Numbered from the stretch's first letter, positions 1 to 7,553 are shown. The stretch: 10,924 nucleotides of DNA from an uncultured Ilumatobacter sp. (GCA_937905835.1 CALCXK010000052.1:1-10924); one strand, 5' to 3'. The notes: generated from the sequence alone by a model not told the origin. Made by a program: numbers and translations.

Positions 1-194
1 AGGCCTAGCGTGAACACGGCAATGCCCTGATCGCTTTCGCTCCGGTTCAGGCCGTCGAGGACCAGCCACCCGAAGACGAACCGTTGCGCGTTGGAGACCA
101 GAAAAAAGGAGAGGTTGTTGAGCCACAGCAGCCGGAACGGCCGAACAGTTATGGCATTCGCAGGCTGCTGGCTCTCCGTTTGTACTGCGGTCAC
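1..194 (-). CDS. MFS transporter, N-terminal part (cut by window edge)
   Basis: Only the first 64 codons are in the window. The start is a GTG at 194, with an in-frame TGA five codons upstream and an AAGG ribosome-binding element 7 nt before it. After a polar stretch of about 18 residues comes the RPFRLLWLNNLSFFLVSNAQ segment and then FVFGWLVLDG, which resemble the first cytoplasmic motif and first transmembrane helix of MFS exporters of the EntS/MFS_3 group. The gene follows the F420-type oxidoreductase with a 34-nt gap on the same strand, so the two are probably co-transcribed. The substrate cannot be inferred from this fragment. The family call rests on the N-terminus only, so another polytopic transporter is possible. 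Confidence 0.72.
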   Translation of the reverse strand, partial: MTAVQTESQQPANAITVRPFRLLWLNNLSFFLVSNAQRFVFGWLVLDGLNRSESDQGIAVFTLG

Positions 195-228
195 CGAGTG
201 ACCTTGTCAGATCCGCGGGACCTGATCG

Positions 229-669
229 TTAGTTGGGGCGGGCAATGAAGACCGGAATCGTGCGGTCGGTTTTCTCGGCATACTGCGCGTATGTCGGGAA
301 GACCTCGACCGCCCGTTCCCACCACACCTGCCGCTCGTCGCCGTCGACAATGGAGGTGGTGTAGTCGGCGGGCGCCGGGCCGTCTTGGATCTCACACAGT
401 GGTTCGGCCACGAGATTGTGGAACCACGACGGGTTCTGCGGGGCTCCGCCGAGCGAGGCGACAAGTGCGTACTGGCCTTCATGCTCGACGCGCATGAGCG
501 CGAACTTACGCACGTTGCCGCTGCTCGCACCTTTTGTGGTGACGACGATGATGGGGATCCCGGTCTCGCGCAACGTGTTTGCCTCGCGGCCGTTTGTCGC
601 CTCGTAGGTGTCGACCTGTTCGCGAACCCAATCCATGGTGCTCGGGACGTAGGTTCCGGTGAGAGGCAT
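229..669 (-). CDS. F420-dependent nitroreductase-family oxidoreductase (Ddn-like, DUF385)
   Basis: A 146-aa protein of the deazaflavin-dependent nitroreductase family (split beta-barrel, FDOR-A/Ddn type). These enzymes are found mainly in actinobacteria and use reduced F420 to reduce varied substrates. Family hallmarks are the N-terminal PLTGTYVPS and WVREQVDTYE segments (residues 2-22), VVTTKGASSGNVRKFALMRV (42-61), ASLGGAPQNPSWFHNL (71-86) and a C-terminal KTDRTIPVF block (133-141); length is typical. I chose ATG 669 because homologues begin at this MPL motif and a TANNNT box lies 7 nt upstream, implying a leaderless mRNA. The alternative is ATG 693, which adds 8 residues and has a GAGG 8 nt upstream. 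The open frame extends to 969, but that part opposes the plus-strand lipoprotein and looks non-coding. An MFS gene follows directly. The substrate is unknown. Confidence 0.93.
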   Translation of the reverse strand: MPLTGTYVPSTMDWVREQVDTYEATNGREANTLRETGIPIIVVTTKGASSGNVRKFALMRVEHEGQYALVASLGGAPQNPSWFHNLVAEPLCEIQDGPAPADYTTSIVDGDERQVWWERAVEVFPTYAQYAEKTDRTIPVFIARPN

Positions 670-676
670 GAGGATG

Positions 677-682
677 ATCGTA
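677..682 (-). promoter_or_regulatory. Putative -10 box (TACGAT), leaderless start of the F420 oxidoreductase
   Basis: On the minus strand TACGAT matches TANNNT and is followed by 7 nt and then ATG 669. That spacing would put the transcription start at or next to the A of the start codon. No clear -35 is visible. The same geometry precedes five other genes here. Confidence 0.5.
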
Positions 683-763
683 GGCGAGTGCATCAGGTTC
701 GCCTCGGGCTGACGACCGGTCCGCGTGAGGGAGAAGGGACGTTCGACGTGCAGTCGAGCTGGG

Positions 764-769
764 TAGCGT
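764..769 (+). promoter_or_regulatory. Putative -10 box (TAGCGT) for the lipoprotein gene
   Basis: TAGCGT matches TANNNT and lies 8 nt before GTG 778. This supports that start and a leaderless transcript. The competing reading is a start at GTG 748, which has a purine-rich GAGAAGGGA stretch ending 8 nt upstream. Confidence 0.38.
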
Positions 770-777
770 CTGGAAGC

Positions 778-1374
778 GTGAGGTCCCAGCGCCTGATTGT
801 CATGTCCGCATCGATCGTGTTCGTCGTCGCGGCCTGTGGCGCACGCCAGTCCGAATCGGGCGCTGTTCCCGTGCCCACCATGTCGATTGTGGCCACCACG
901 GTGCCGGAGCGCGCAGCAGGAGACGATGGTGACATCGAGCAGACATGCATCGAGCTGCGGTTTGTCCAAGATCTGGCGGATCAGACCACAGCGTCGACAA
1001 ACGAGATCTTGCAGCGTGTCGCGATGGACCCGGAAGGAGCTTCCGAGGCCGACACCATCGCTGCATTCGCAACCCTCGCCGCTGAGATCGAGGCATCGCT
1101 CCCGGAAACATTGGCAGCCTACGATCGAGCGGCCGCCGTTGCCCCGCCGGGCATTGATGACGAGATCCGCGCAGTTGCTGACGGCACGGCGCGACTGTCG
1201 CCAGCACTCGTCGAGGCATTCACCACGATCCAGACTGTCGAGGACTTTGCCAATATTTCGGGGATCTTCGCTGGACCGGAGTTGCAGGGTGCAGCAACCG
1301 ATGCAGGGATCGCATCGCTACGTCTTGACAACTTCACCAATCCCAACTGCGGGTTCCAGTTTTCCAACGACTGA
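778..1374 (+). CDS. Putative lipoprotein of unknown function
   Basis: With the GTG 778 start this is a 198-aa exported lipoprotein. The n-region is RSQR, the hydrophobic stretch is LIVMSASIVFVV, and the lipobox VAAC puts the lipidated cysteine at residue 20. A Ser/Pro/Thr-rich linker follows to about residue 50. The mature domain (about 55-198) is mostly helical and acidic, with repeated Ala/Glu-rich stretches. It has just two cysteines, C57 and C191, near its two ends, which could pair in a disulfide. GTG 748 (208 aa, good ribosome-binding site) is an alternative start; both keep the signal peptide. The frame is open back to 385, but that part is antisense to the F420 oxidoreductase. I recognise no family. 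It is divergent from the oxidoreductase, with a gap of about 110 bp. Confidence 0.78.
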   Translation: MRSQRLIVMSASIVFVVAACGARQSESGAVPVPTMSIVATTVPERAAGDDGDIEQTCIELRFVQDLADQTTASTNEILQRVAMDPEGASEADTIAAFATLAAEIEASLPETLAAYDRAAAVAPPGIDDEIRAVADGTARLSPALVEAFTTIQTVEDFANISGIFAGPELQGAATDAGIASLRLDNFTNPNCGFQFSND

Positions 1375-1429
1375 GCAGGTTTGGTGAGCGCAGGGCACCG
1401 AGTCATGCGAGAGTCGCCGAGGCGAACAA

Positions 1430-1458
1430 GGTCACACTGTGCCAGGCACAGTGTGACC
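1430..1458. promoter_or_regulatory. Perfect 29-bp palindrome over the peptidase -35 region (operator or dispersed repeat)
   Basis: The arms GGTCACACTGTGCC (1430-1443) and GGCACAGTGTGACC (1445-1458) are exact reverse complements around a single central A. The element ends 2 nt before the putative -10 box TACCGT (1461-1466) of the peptidase gene, so it covers where a -35 hexamer would sit. A repressor bound there would block the promoter. A one-base centre makes a good RNA hairpin unlikely, and no T-run follows, so it is not an obvious terminator. A dispersed REP-like palindrome is the main alternative. Confidence 0.6.
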
Positions 1459-1460
1459 GC

Positions 1461-1466
1461 TACCGT
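1461..1466 (+). promoter_or_regulatory. Putative -10 box (TACCGT), leaderless start of the M20 peptidase
   Basis: TACCGT matches TANNNT and stands 7 nt before ATG 1474. No Shine-Dalgarno sequence is visible before that ATG, which agrees with a leaderless mRNA. Confidence 0.5.
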
Positions 1467-1473
1467 TTGCTCC

Positions 1474-2904
1474 ATGACGCTGACCGAGTCTTCGCCTGCC
1501 GACATAATCCGTGACCATGCCAACGATGCGTGGGTTGGGATCGTTCCCTTGTTGCACGAGTACATCGCGATCCCGAACGTGTCGCCGGACTTCGACCCTG
1601 ACTGGCGTGAACACGGCTTCATGGCCCAAGCCGTCGAGCTGATCGCCGGATGGTGTCGAGCCCGCTCGATTCCCGGCATGACGGTCGAAGTGATGGAGCT
1701 GCCCGGGCGGACACCGATGATCGTGATCGACGTTCCAGCGTTCAACGGTGGCTCGAACGACGACCCGGTGCTCTTGTACGGCCACCTTGACAAACAACCG
1801 GAAATGGAAGGCTGGCGCGACGATCTCGGGCCGTGGACGCCTGTCCTCGAAGGTGACCGCCTGTACGGGCGGGGCGGCGCCGATGACGGCTACGCCGCGT
1901 TCGCCAGCCTGACGGCCATCGAAGCCACACAGGCCGCCGGGGGAGCACACAATCGCTGCGTTGTGCTGATCGAAGCAAGCGAAGAGTCGGGCTCACCAGA
2001 TCTTCCTGCCTACATCGAGGCGCTCACCGACACGATCGGCACGCCCAGCCTCGTGGTGTGTCTCGACTCAGGCTGCGTCGACTACGAACGCATGTGGGTG
2101 ACCACGTCGCTGCGCGGCATGGTGATGGGCATCCTGTCCGTCGACATCGTGACTGAGGGCCTGCACTCGGGCGATGTGTCTGGCATGATTCCGTCATCGT
2201 TCCGCATTGTTCGCTTGCTGCTCGACCGCGTCGAGGATTCGACGACCGGAGCGATGTTGCTACCCGAACTCGTCGTCGAGATTCCACCGGGCCGTGTCGC
2301 AGAAGCGAACGAAACGGCACCGTTGGTGGGTGCCTACGCCGACAACTATCCGCTGGTCGAGGGTGCCCGGGCAGCGGTCGAGGACCCTGCCGAACAGCTG
2401 CTTGCTCGCACCTGGCACGGCACGCTGAGCATCGTCGGTGCGGAGGGCCTGCCGCCCACCAACCGGGCCGGGAACGTGCTTCGCCCGTCGACATCGCTCA
2501 AACTCTCGTTCCGACTTCCTCCGACTGCCGACCCGCAGGCGGCAGCGGGAGCGATCACAGCGGCGTTGGAAGCAGATCCGCCGTACGGAGCACGCGTCTC
2601 GTTCTCGAACGTCGACGCGGCGCCCGGCTGGGACGCACCTGCAACGGCGCCGTGGCTGGCTGCTGCACTCGAAGCGTCATCGAATGCAGCGTTTGGCCAG
2701 CCCGCTCGCAACTTCGGTGAGGGCGGGTCGATTCCCTTCATGGGCATGCTCGGCGAAAAATTCCCGGAAGCACAATTCGTGATCACCGGTGTGCTCGGCC
2801 CGGACGCCAATGCCCACGGCCCCAACGAATACCTGCATGTCCCGACGGCCCGCAAGCTGACGATGGCCGTGGCCCACATCCTGACGGCCCACGCGGCGCG
2901 ATAG
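1474..2904 (+). CDS. M20 family zinc metallopeptidase
   Basis: A 476-aa enzyme of the M20/M25/M40 group (CPG2, ArgE, DapE, carnosinase and dipeptidase relatives), which hydrolyses peptide or amide bonds with two zinc ions; it is probably cytoplasmic since no signal peptide is seen. Expected residues are present: H104 and D106 in GHLDKQP, D137 in YGRGGADD, the general base pair E170/E171 in EASEESG, D198 in CLDSG and H448 near the C-terminus. H231 in GLHSGDVSG lies in the lid/dimerisation domain, roughly 215-330. ATG 1474 is chosen over TTG 1381 (adds 31 residues) because a -10 box lies 7 nt upstream and the extra N-terminus would be translated from the palindrome. The substrate is not decidable from sequence; a dipeptidase-like role is a guess. 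Confidence 0.95.
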   Translation: MTLTESSPADIIRDHANDAWVGIVPLLHEYIAIPNVSPDFDPDWREHGFMAQAVELIAGWCRARSIPGMTVEVMELPGRTPMIVIDVPAFNGGSNDDPVLLYGHLDKQPEMEGWRDDLGPWTPVLEGDRLYGRGGADDGYAAFASLTAIEATQAAGGAHNRCVVLIEASEESGSPDLPAYIEALTDTIGTPSLVVCLDSGCVDYERMWVTTSLRGMVMGILSVDIVTEGLHSGDVSGMIPSSFRIVRLLLDRVEDSTTGAMLLPELVVEIPPGRVAEANETAPLVGAYADNYPLVEGARAAVEDPAEQLLARTWHGTLSIVGAEGLPPTNRAGNVLRPSTSLKLSFRLPPTADPQAAAGAITAALEADPPYGARVSFSNVDAAPGWDAPATAPWLAAALEASSNAAFGQPARNFGEGGSIPFMGMLGEKFPEAQFVITGVLGPDANAHGPNEYLHVPTARKLTMAVAHILTAHAAR

Positions 2905-2912
2905 TTGCGAAA

Positions 2913-2925
2913 GGGGCCTGACCCC
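2913..2925. repeat. Compact palindrome GGGGCCTGACCCC (REP-like, copy 1)
   Basis: This 13-mer, with GGGG and CCCC ends, begins 8 nt after the peptidase stop codon. Its core matches the element at 4270-4282 read on the opposite strand, differing at one base (C instead of T at the fifth position) that breaks one arm pair. No T-run follows, so a standard terminator is not well supported. Confidence 0.5.
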
Positions 2926-2933
2926 ATGCGTAA

Positions 2934-2947
2934 CTCGACCGGTTGAG
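2934..2947. promoter_or_regulatory. Imperfect dyad CTCGACCGGTTGAG upstream of the reductase
   Basis: A 14-bp dyad centred on ACCGGT, with a single non-complementary pair (G/T). It overlaps TTGAGC (2943-2948), a possible -35 hexamer 15 nt before the -10 candidate. It could be an operator for the reductase gene, but short dyads of this kind also arise by chance. Confidence 0.25.
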
Positions 2948-2963
2948 CGCTGGCCAATTTGGA

Positions 2964-2969
2964 TATGGT
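2964..2969 (+). promoter_or_regulatory. Putative -10 box (TATGGT), leaderless start of the MDR reductase
   Basis: TATGGT matches TANNNT and is 6 nt before ATG 2976. There is no convincing Shine-Dalgarno sequence before that ATG. Confidence 0.48.
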
Positions 2970-2975
2970 CGGGCC

Positions 2976-3983
2976 ATGACCCGCACCTCCCGCCACGTCA
3001 ACCTCGCCTCCCGCCCCAACGGCGCTCCCGTGCCTGAGAATTTCGAAGTTGCAGAATCGCCAGTCCGAGACCTGGAAGACGGTGAGGTCATGATTGCCAA
3101 CCATTTCATGTCGGTCGACCCGTACATGCGTGGCCGCATGAACGATGTCAAGTCGTATGTGCCGCCATTTCAGATCGGTCAGCCGCTCGAAGGCGGAGCC
3201 GTGGGCGAAGTCATCGAATCGAAGTCGGGCACGGTTCCGGTTGGCAGCTATGTGGTTCACAATCTCGGATGGCGCGAGATCGCAATCGTCCAGGGGGCCG
3301 CTGTTCAGCCGGCCGCTGTGATCGACGGGGTTTCACTGTCGGCGAACCTTGGCGTGCTCGGCATGCCGGGAATGACTGCCTACGCTGGGCTACTCGATGT
3401 TGCGTCGTTGAAGGAAGGTGACGCCGTGTTCGTGTCCGGTGCGGCCGGAGCTGTTGGGTCCCTTGTTGGACAACTCGCGAAGCTGAAGGGCGCTTCACGT
3501 GTCATTGGTTCGGCAGGCTCCGACGAGAAGGTTACGTGGCTCACCGACGTGCTCGGCTACGACTCTGCCTTCAACTACAAGTCCGGTCCTGTCGCCAAGC
3601 AGCTGTTTGCTGCGGCCCCTGATGGCATCGATGTGTACTTCGACAACGTGGGCGGCGAGCACCTGCAGGCAGCGATACATGCCCTCAACCCGATGGGCCG
3701 GATCGCGCTGTGTGGCGCAATCTCGGCGTACAACAACACCGAGCCGGTACCGGGGCCGAACAACATGTCACTGGCAATCGGCAAGCGGCTGAACCTGCGT
3801 GGTTTCATCGTGAGCGATCACTGGGGCATGATGCGGGACTTCATCGCCGAGGTCGGTGGTTGGCTTGCCGACGGCACGATCAAGCACGACGAAACAGTTG
3901 TTGAGGGCATCGAGCACGCTGGTGAAGCATTCATCGGGCTGCTCGCCGGTGCCAATACCGGCAAGATGGTCGTCAAGATCTGA
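2976..3983 (+). CDS. NADP-dependent MDR-family oxidoreductase (CurA / prostaglandin-reductase type)
   Basis: A 335-aa zinc-independent medium-chain reductase of the CurA/YncB/leukotriene B4 12-hydroxydehydrogenase group, which reduces alpha,beta-unsaturated carbonyl compounds with NADPH. Hallmarks are SVDPYMRGRM (47-56), GQPLEGGAVGEVIES (68-82), the Rossmann motif GAAGAVGS (155-162), YFDNVGGEHL (221-230), the segment from ALCGAIS to PGPNN (245-263) and the C-terminal GLLAGANTGKMVVK (321-334). The zinc-binding cysteines of alcohol dehydrogenases are absent, as expected. Length is standard. ATG 2976 is preferred to TTG 2943 because family members begin near this point and a -10 box lies 6 nt upstream. 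It stands alone, in the same direction as the peptidase but with its own likely promoter. The physiological substrate is unknown; detoxification of reactive enones or aldehydes is the usual inference. Confidence 0.94.
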   Translation: MTRTSRHVNLASRPNGAPVPENFEVAESPVRDLEDGEVMIANHFMSVDPYMRGRMNDVKSYVPPFQIGQPLEGGAVGEVIESKSGTVPVGSYVVHNLGWREIAIVQGAAVQPAAVIDGVSLSANLGVLGMPGMTAYAGLLDVASLKEGDAVFVSGAAGAVGSLVGQLAKLKGASRVIGSAGSDEKVTWLTDVLGYDSAFNYKSGPVAKQLFAAAPDGIDVYFDNVGGEHLQAAIHALNPMGRIALCGAISAYNNTEPVPGPNNMSLAIGKRLNLRGFIVSDHWGMMRDFIAEVGGWLADGTIKHDETVVEGIEHAGEAFIGLLAGANTGKMVVKI

Positions 3984-4005
3984 CGCGGTATCGCCGTCCT
4001 GCCGA

Positions 4006-4236
4006 TCAGTGCTGGAAGACTTCTTGGGCCAGGTTGATCCCGCGCGTGTCGCCGAGTAATCCTTCGTCTACCCGGTTCATTACATAGGCGAAGCTGATCT
4101 TGCGGTCGATGTCGACGACTGTTTCGTCGTCGACGGAAACCGACGCGCCAACGTCTTTGCCGTTGTCAATGGTGCTGCTCAGAAGCTCACCGAGCTTGCT
4201 GTATTCGGGAGCGGATGTGCCGTGGATCTCGGCCAT
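4006..4236 (-). pseudogene. Remnant of a beta-lactamase-family serine hydrolase with a large in-frame internal deletion
   Basis: This 76-codon frame begins with MAEIHGTSAPEYSKLGELL and VGASVSV...ETVVDI (to about residue 44), which resembles the N-terminus of EstB-like serine hydrolases (beta-lactamase/PBP4 family). It then jumps directly to KISFAYVMNRVDEGLLGDTR (47-66) and a final helix, which resembles the C-terminus of the same family. Relatives are usually about 370-400 residues, so some 300 residues are missing, including the SxxK nucleophile motif and the YxN motif. The reading frame is kept across the junction, near DIDRK. Without the catalytic core it cannot be an active hydrolase. A retained short protein is possible but unlikely. 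No TANNNT box or good ribosome-binding site precedes the ATG. The family call is from memory of the motifs, not a search. Confidence 0.72.
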
Positions 4237-4269
4237 GCAGCCAGGTTGACTGATCGCTCTCTGCTCGTT

Positions 4270-4282
4270 GGGGTCAGACCCC
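4270..4282. repeat. Compact palindrome GGGGTCAGACCCC (REP-like, copy 2)
   Basis: The arms GGGGTC and GACCCC pair perfectly around a central A, and the flanking T (4269) and A (4283) extend the pairing to 15 bp. It lies 19 nt beyond the leuD stop codon and 33 nt upstream of the hydrolase remnant. No T-run follows on either strand. The same core, with one change, lies at 2913-2925. Confidence 0.55.
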
Positions 4283-4301
4283 AGCTGAAACTCAACTGAA
4301 C

Positions 4302-4882
4302 TCAGCCGAGCCAGGCCGGGCGACTGCTCTCGAAGCTCGTGATTTCGTCGACGTGCGTCATCGTGATGCCGATGTCATCGAGGCCGTTGAGGAAGCGGTG
4401 CTGCGTAGCTGCGTCCATCGGAAACTGCTCGTCGATGCCTGCGGCCGGGACTTCGACCTTGAGTTGTTCCATGTCGACGACGATCGAGGTGGCAGCGTCG
4501 GCTTCGATAGCAACCCAGATTGCTTCGACGATGGCCTCGGGGAGAATCACCGGGACGAGGCCGTTTTTGGTGCAGTTGTTTCGGAAAATATCAGAGAAGC
4601 TCGGGGCGATCACTGCATCGAATCCGTATTGCTGGATGGCCCAGACGGCATGCTCGCGGGACGAGCCGACACCGAAGGCCGGGCCAGCGACGAGGATGTT
4701 GGCGCCTGCATAGCGTTCGTCGTTGAGCACAAAGCCCTGCTCGTCGCGCCATGCCGAGAACAGACCTTTTTCGAAGCCGGTGCGCTCGACTTGTTTCAGC
4801 CAAACGGCGGGGATGATCTGGTCGGTGTCGACGTCGGAGCGCTTGAGCGGCACGCCAGTTCCGGTGATGACCTGAACAGACT

Positions 4883-4886
<4 letters not shown>
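4302..4886 (-). CDS. leuD: 3-isopropylmalate dehydratase small subunit
   Basis: A 194-aa small (swivel-domain) subunit of isopropylmalate isomerase, which with LeuC interconverts 2- and 3-isopropylmalate in leucine biosynthesis in the cytoplasm. Family signatures are DVDTDQIIP (18-26), the substrate-binding loop GVGSSREHA (72-80) and SFSDIFRNNCTKNGLVPV (96-113); the length is standard. The start is GTG 4886, supported by a strong GGAGGT 6 nt upstream, inside the end of leuC. The two genes overlap by 4 nt (GTGA), so translation is coupled, which suits subunits needed in equal amounts. Expression should follow the promoter before leuC. Confidence 0.98.
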
Positions 4887-6307
<1,421 letters not shown>

Positions 6308-6318
6308 GTGATGCTCGG

Positions 6319-6348
6319 TTTCTACGTCAGATGAATGAAGAGTGGCAA
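6319..6348 (-). promoter_or_regulatory. Candidate leuCD promoter (TTGCCA-18-TAGAAA)
   Basis: On the minus strand TTGCCA (6348-6343) is followed by an 18-nt spacer and TAGAAA (6324-6319), which ends 11 nt before the leuC ATG. The -35 matches TTGACA at five of six bases; the -10 lacks the final T. Start-point data would be decisive. Confidence 0.3.
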
Positions 6349-6349
6349 G

Positions 6350-6364
6350 TCCCACATTGTGAGA
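6350..6364. promoter_or_regulatory. Candidate operator dyad between leuC and the IclR gene
   Basis: TCCCACA (6350-6356) and TGTGAGA (6358-6364) are reverse complements around a central T, with one mismatch. The dyad directly abuts the putative -10 box of the IclR gene and sits just upstream of the candidate leuCD -35. That is where an autoregulating NdgR/LtbR-type protein that also controls leuCD would be expected to bind. I cannot confirm a match to a published binding motif. Confidence 0.42.
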
Positions 6365-6370
6365 TATGGT
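6365..6370 (+). promoter_or_regulatory. Putative -10 box (TATGGT) of the IclR gene
   Basis: TATGGT matches TANNNT and lies 9 nt before ATG 6380, which would give a leaderless or nearly leaderless mRNA. Confidence 0.4.
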
Positions 6371-6379
6371 TCTTGCAAT

Positions 6380-7048
6380 ATGGACAGCGTAGCGGCCAGT
6401 TACGACTTCACCGAGATTTTGAGCACGGATGTCGGTGTGCTCGACAAGTCAATGCTGGTACTTCGAGCTGTTTCGGTCGAGCCGCAAGGCTTGGCGCAGC
6501 TCCAGCAGTCGACCGGGCTGCCGCGGGCCACAGCGCACCGGCTGGCCTCCTCACTCGAAGTGCACGGCTTGCTCCGCCGTGATGGCGAGGGCAGATTCGA
6601 ACTTGGTCACGGCCTGGTCGCCCTCGGTCAGCAATCTGCTGAAAGATTTCCGCTCGTCGACGTTGCCCGCCCGATTGCCACGACATTGCGCGACTCGACC
6701 GGTGAGAGCGTCCAACTCTTTGTTCGCGAGGGCAACCAGCGGCGGTGTGTGCTCTCGCTCGAGTCGTCACACGGGCTGAGGTGGATCGTGCCGCAAGGGT
6801 CGCTGCTCCCGATCGCTGTCGGCTCGTCAGGGCGTCTCTTGGCTGGCGAGCAGACCAAGACCGGCTGGCTGCAAAGCGTTGGTGAACGCGAAGCCGGTGC
6901 GGCATCGGTGAGCGCCTCGGTGTGCTCAGCTGACGGCACGATCGTGGCGGCCATCTCGGTCAGTGGTCCGGTCGAGCGACTCACGAAACAGCCGGGGCGC
7001 CGATTTGGTGCTGCCGTCGTTGCGGCCGCGGCCGAAATCAAGCTCTGA
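6380..7048 (+). CDS. ndgR: IclR-family regulator of leucine genes (NdgR/LtbR-like)
   Basis: A 222-aa IclR-type transcription factor. The N-terminal winged helix-turn-helix spans about residues 19-78 (VGVLDKSMLVLRAV, then recognition helix PRATAHRLASSL at 48-59 and the wing RDGEGRFELGH). The ligand-binding domain follows, with DSTGESVQLFVREG (105-118), VPQGSLLPIAVGSSGRLL (137-154), SVGEREAGAASVSASV (166-181) and AAISVSGPVERLTK (190-203), all typical of NdgR (Streptomyces) and LtbR (Corynebacterium), which are encoded divergently from leuCD and control them. It is some 15-25 residues shorter than those relatives; the gap is around 155-163, where the segment between the GSSG-type motif and the WLQSVGER block is reduced. 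ATG 6380 is chosen from the -10 spacing; ATG 6335 would add 15 residues. The orthology claim rests on motifs and gene order. Confidence 0.9.
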   Translation: MDSVAASYDFTEILSTDVGVLDKSMLVLRAVSVEPQGLAQLQQSTGLPRATAHRLASSLEVHGLLRRDGEGRFELGHGLVALGQQSAERFPLVDVARPIATTLRDSTGESVQLFVREGNQRRCVLSLESSHGLRWIVPQGSLLPIAVGSSGRLLAGEQTKTGWLQSVGEREAGAASVSASVCSADGTIVAAISVSGPVERLTKQPGRRFGAAVVAAAAEIKL

Positions 7049-7057
7049 CCGGCTCGG

Positions 7058-7462
7058 CTAACGGGTCGCCGCGCGGTATTCCTTCCAGAGCCACCACAAA
7101 AGCGGCAGCTGGAGCGGCAGGCGGATCCAGTTCAGCGGGCCGGTCGCGGTGCCGACGCTGCGGCTGAAGCGTCCCTCGACGAGCTGGGGTTCGACGTTGT
7201 TGACGGCCATGTCGACGTTCGCTGGGAACACGGCGATCGTCAGTGCGAAGAGCCCGAGCGCCGAAAGCTTCCGTGTCCGCGGGAGGAACATCCCGAGCCC
7301 AAGGGCCAACTCGGCCGCGCCGCTGACGCGGTTGGCGAGCGTTGCGTTCGGGAACCAGGCGGGCACGATTGCTTCAAAGAAGTCGGGCTTCGCGAAGTGG
7401 GCGGTGCCGGCGCCGCTAAACAGTATTCCGGCGCCGATGGCTGATGGGCGAGAGATCAACAT
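7058..7462 (-). CDS. DoxX-family integral membrane protein
   Basis: A 134-aa membrane protein with four hydrophobic stretches at about residues 6-20, 46-61, 66-84 and 112-127. The pattern fits the DoxX/DoxD-like family: a glycine-rich first helix, AHFAKPDFFEAIVPAWFP after it (21-38), NRVSGAAELALGLGMFLP (44-61) and a third helix ending in FPANVDMAVNN. In other organisms DoxX proteins are linked to thiol redox or quinone-related functions; the role here is unknown. ATG 7462 is where family members usually begin; the frame continues upstream to 7867, but that part is antisense to the FKBP gene. It converges with the IclR gene, with 9 bp between the stop codons and no room for a terminator. No TANNNT box is seen before this start. 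Confidence 0.85.
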   Translation of the reverse strand: MLISRPSAIGAGILFSGAGTAHFAKPDFFEAIVPAWFPNATLANRVSGAAELALGLGMFLPRTRKLSALGLFALTIAVFPANVDMAVNNVEPQLVEGRFSRSVGTATGPLNWIRLPLQLPLLWWLWKEYRAATR

Positions 7463-7540
7463 CAGTGCAGTCTGGCCTGTCAACCGGATTGGTGTCGAGC
7501 ACACCGTTGTGGGTGACCCGCTCTGATGAGGGCGCGCCGG

Positions 7541-7546
7541 TAGCCT
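7541..7546 (+). promoter_or_regulatory. Putative -10 box (TAGCCT), leaderless start of the FKBP lipoprotein
   Basis: TAGCCT matches TANNNT and lies 7 nt before ATG 7554. There is no AG-rich ribosome-binding site in the 7-nt gap (GCGGGCC). Confidence 0.45.
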
Positions 7547-7553
7547 GCGGGCC

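Noticed and set aside
385..777. The open plus-strand frame extends from 385 into the lipoprotein gene
   Set aside because: It is antisense to the well-supported F420 oxidoreductase, its composition (Arg/His/Asp-rich) is typical of a shadow frame, and the signal peptide marks the real start at 778 (or 748).
1414..1425. Small hairpin TCGCC-GA-GGCGA after the lipoprotein gene
   Set aside because: A 5-bp stem with a 2-nt loop and no T-run; not distinguishable from chance in high-GC DNA.
2956..2963. Short symmetric CCAATTTGG-like sequence near the reductase promoter
   Set aside because: Four base pairs of symmetry around one base is expected by chance.
7478..7483. A perfect TTGACA on the minus strand before the DoxX gene
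   Set aside because: A -10 at normal spacing would fall on or inside the start codon (GTTGAT, 7460-7455), leaving no usable start downstream, so it is probably coincidental.
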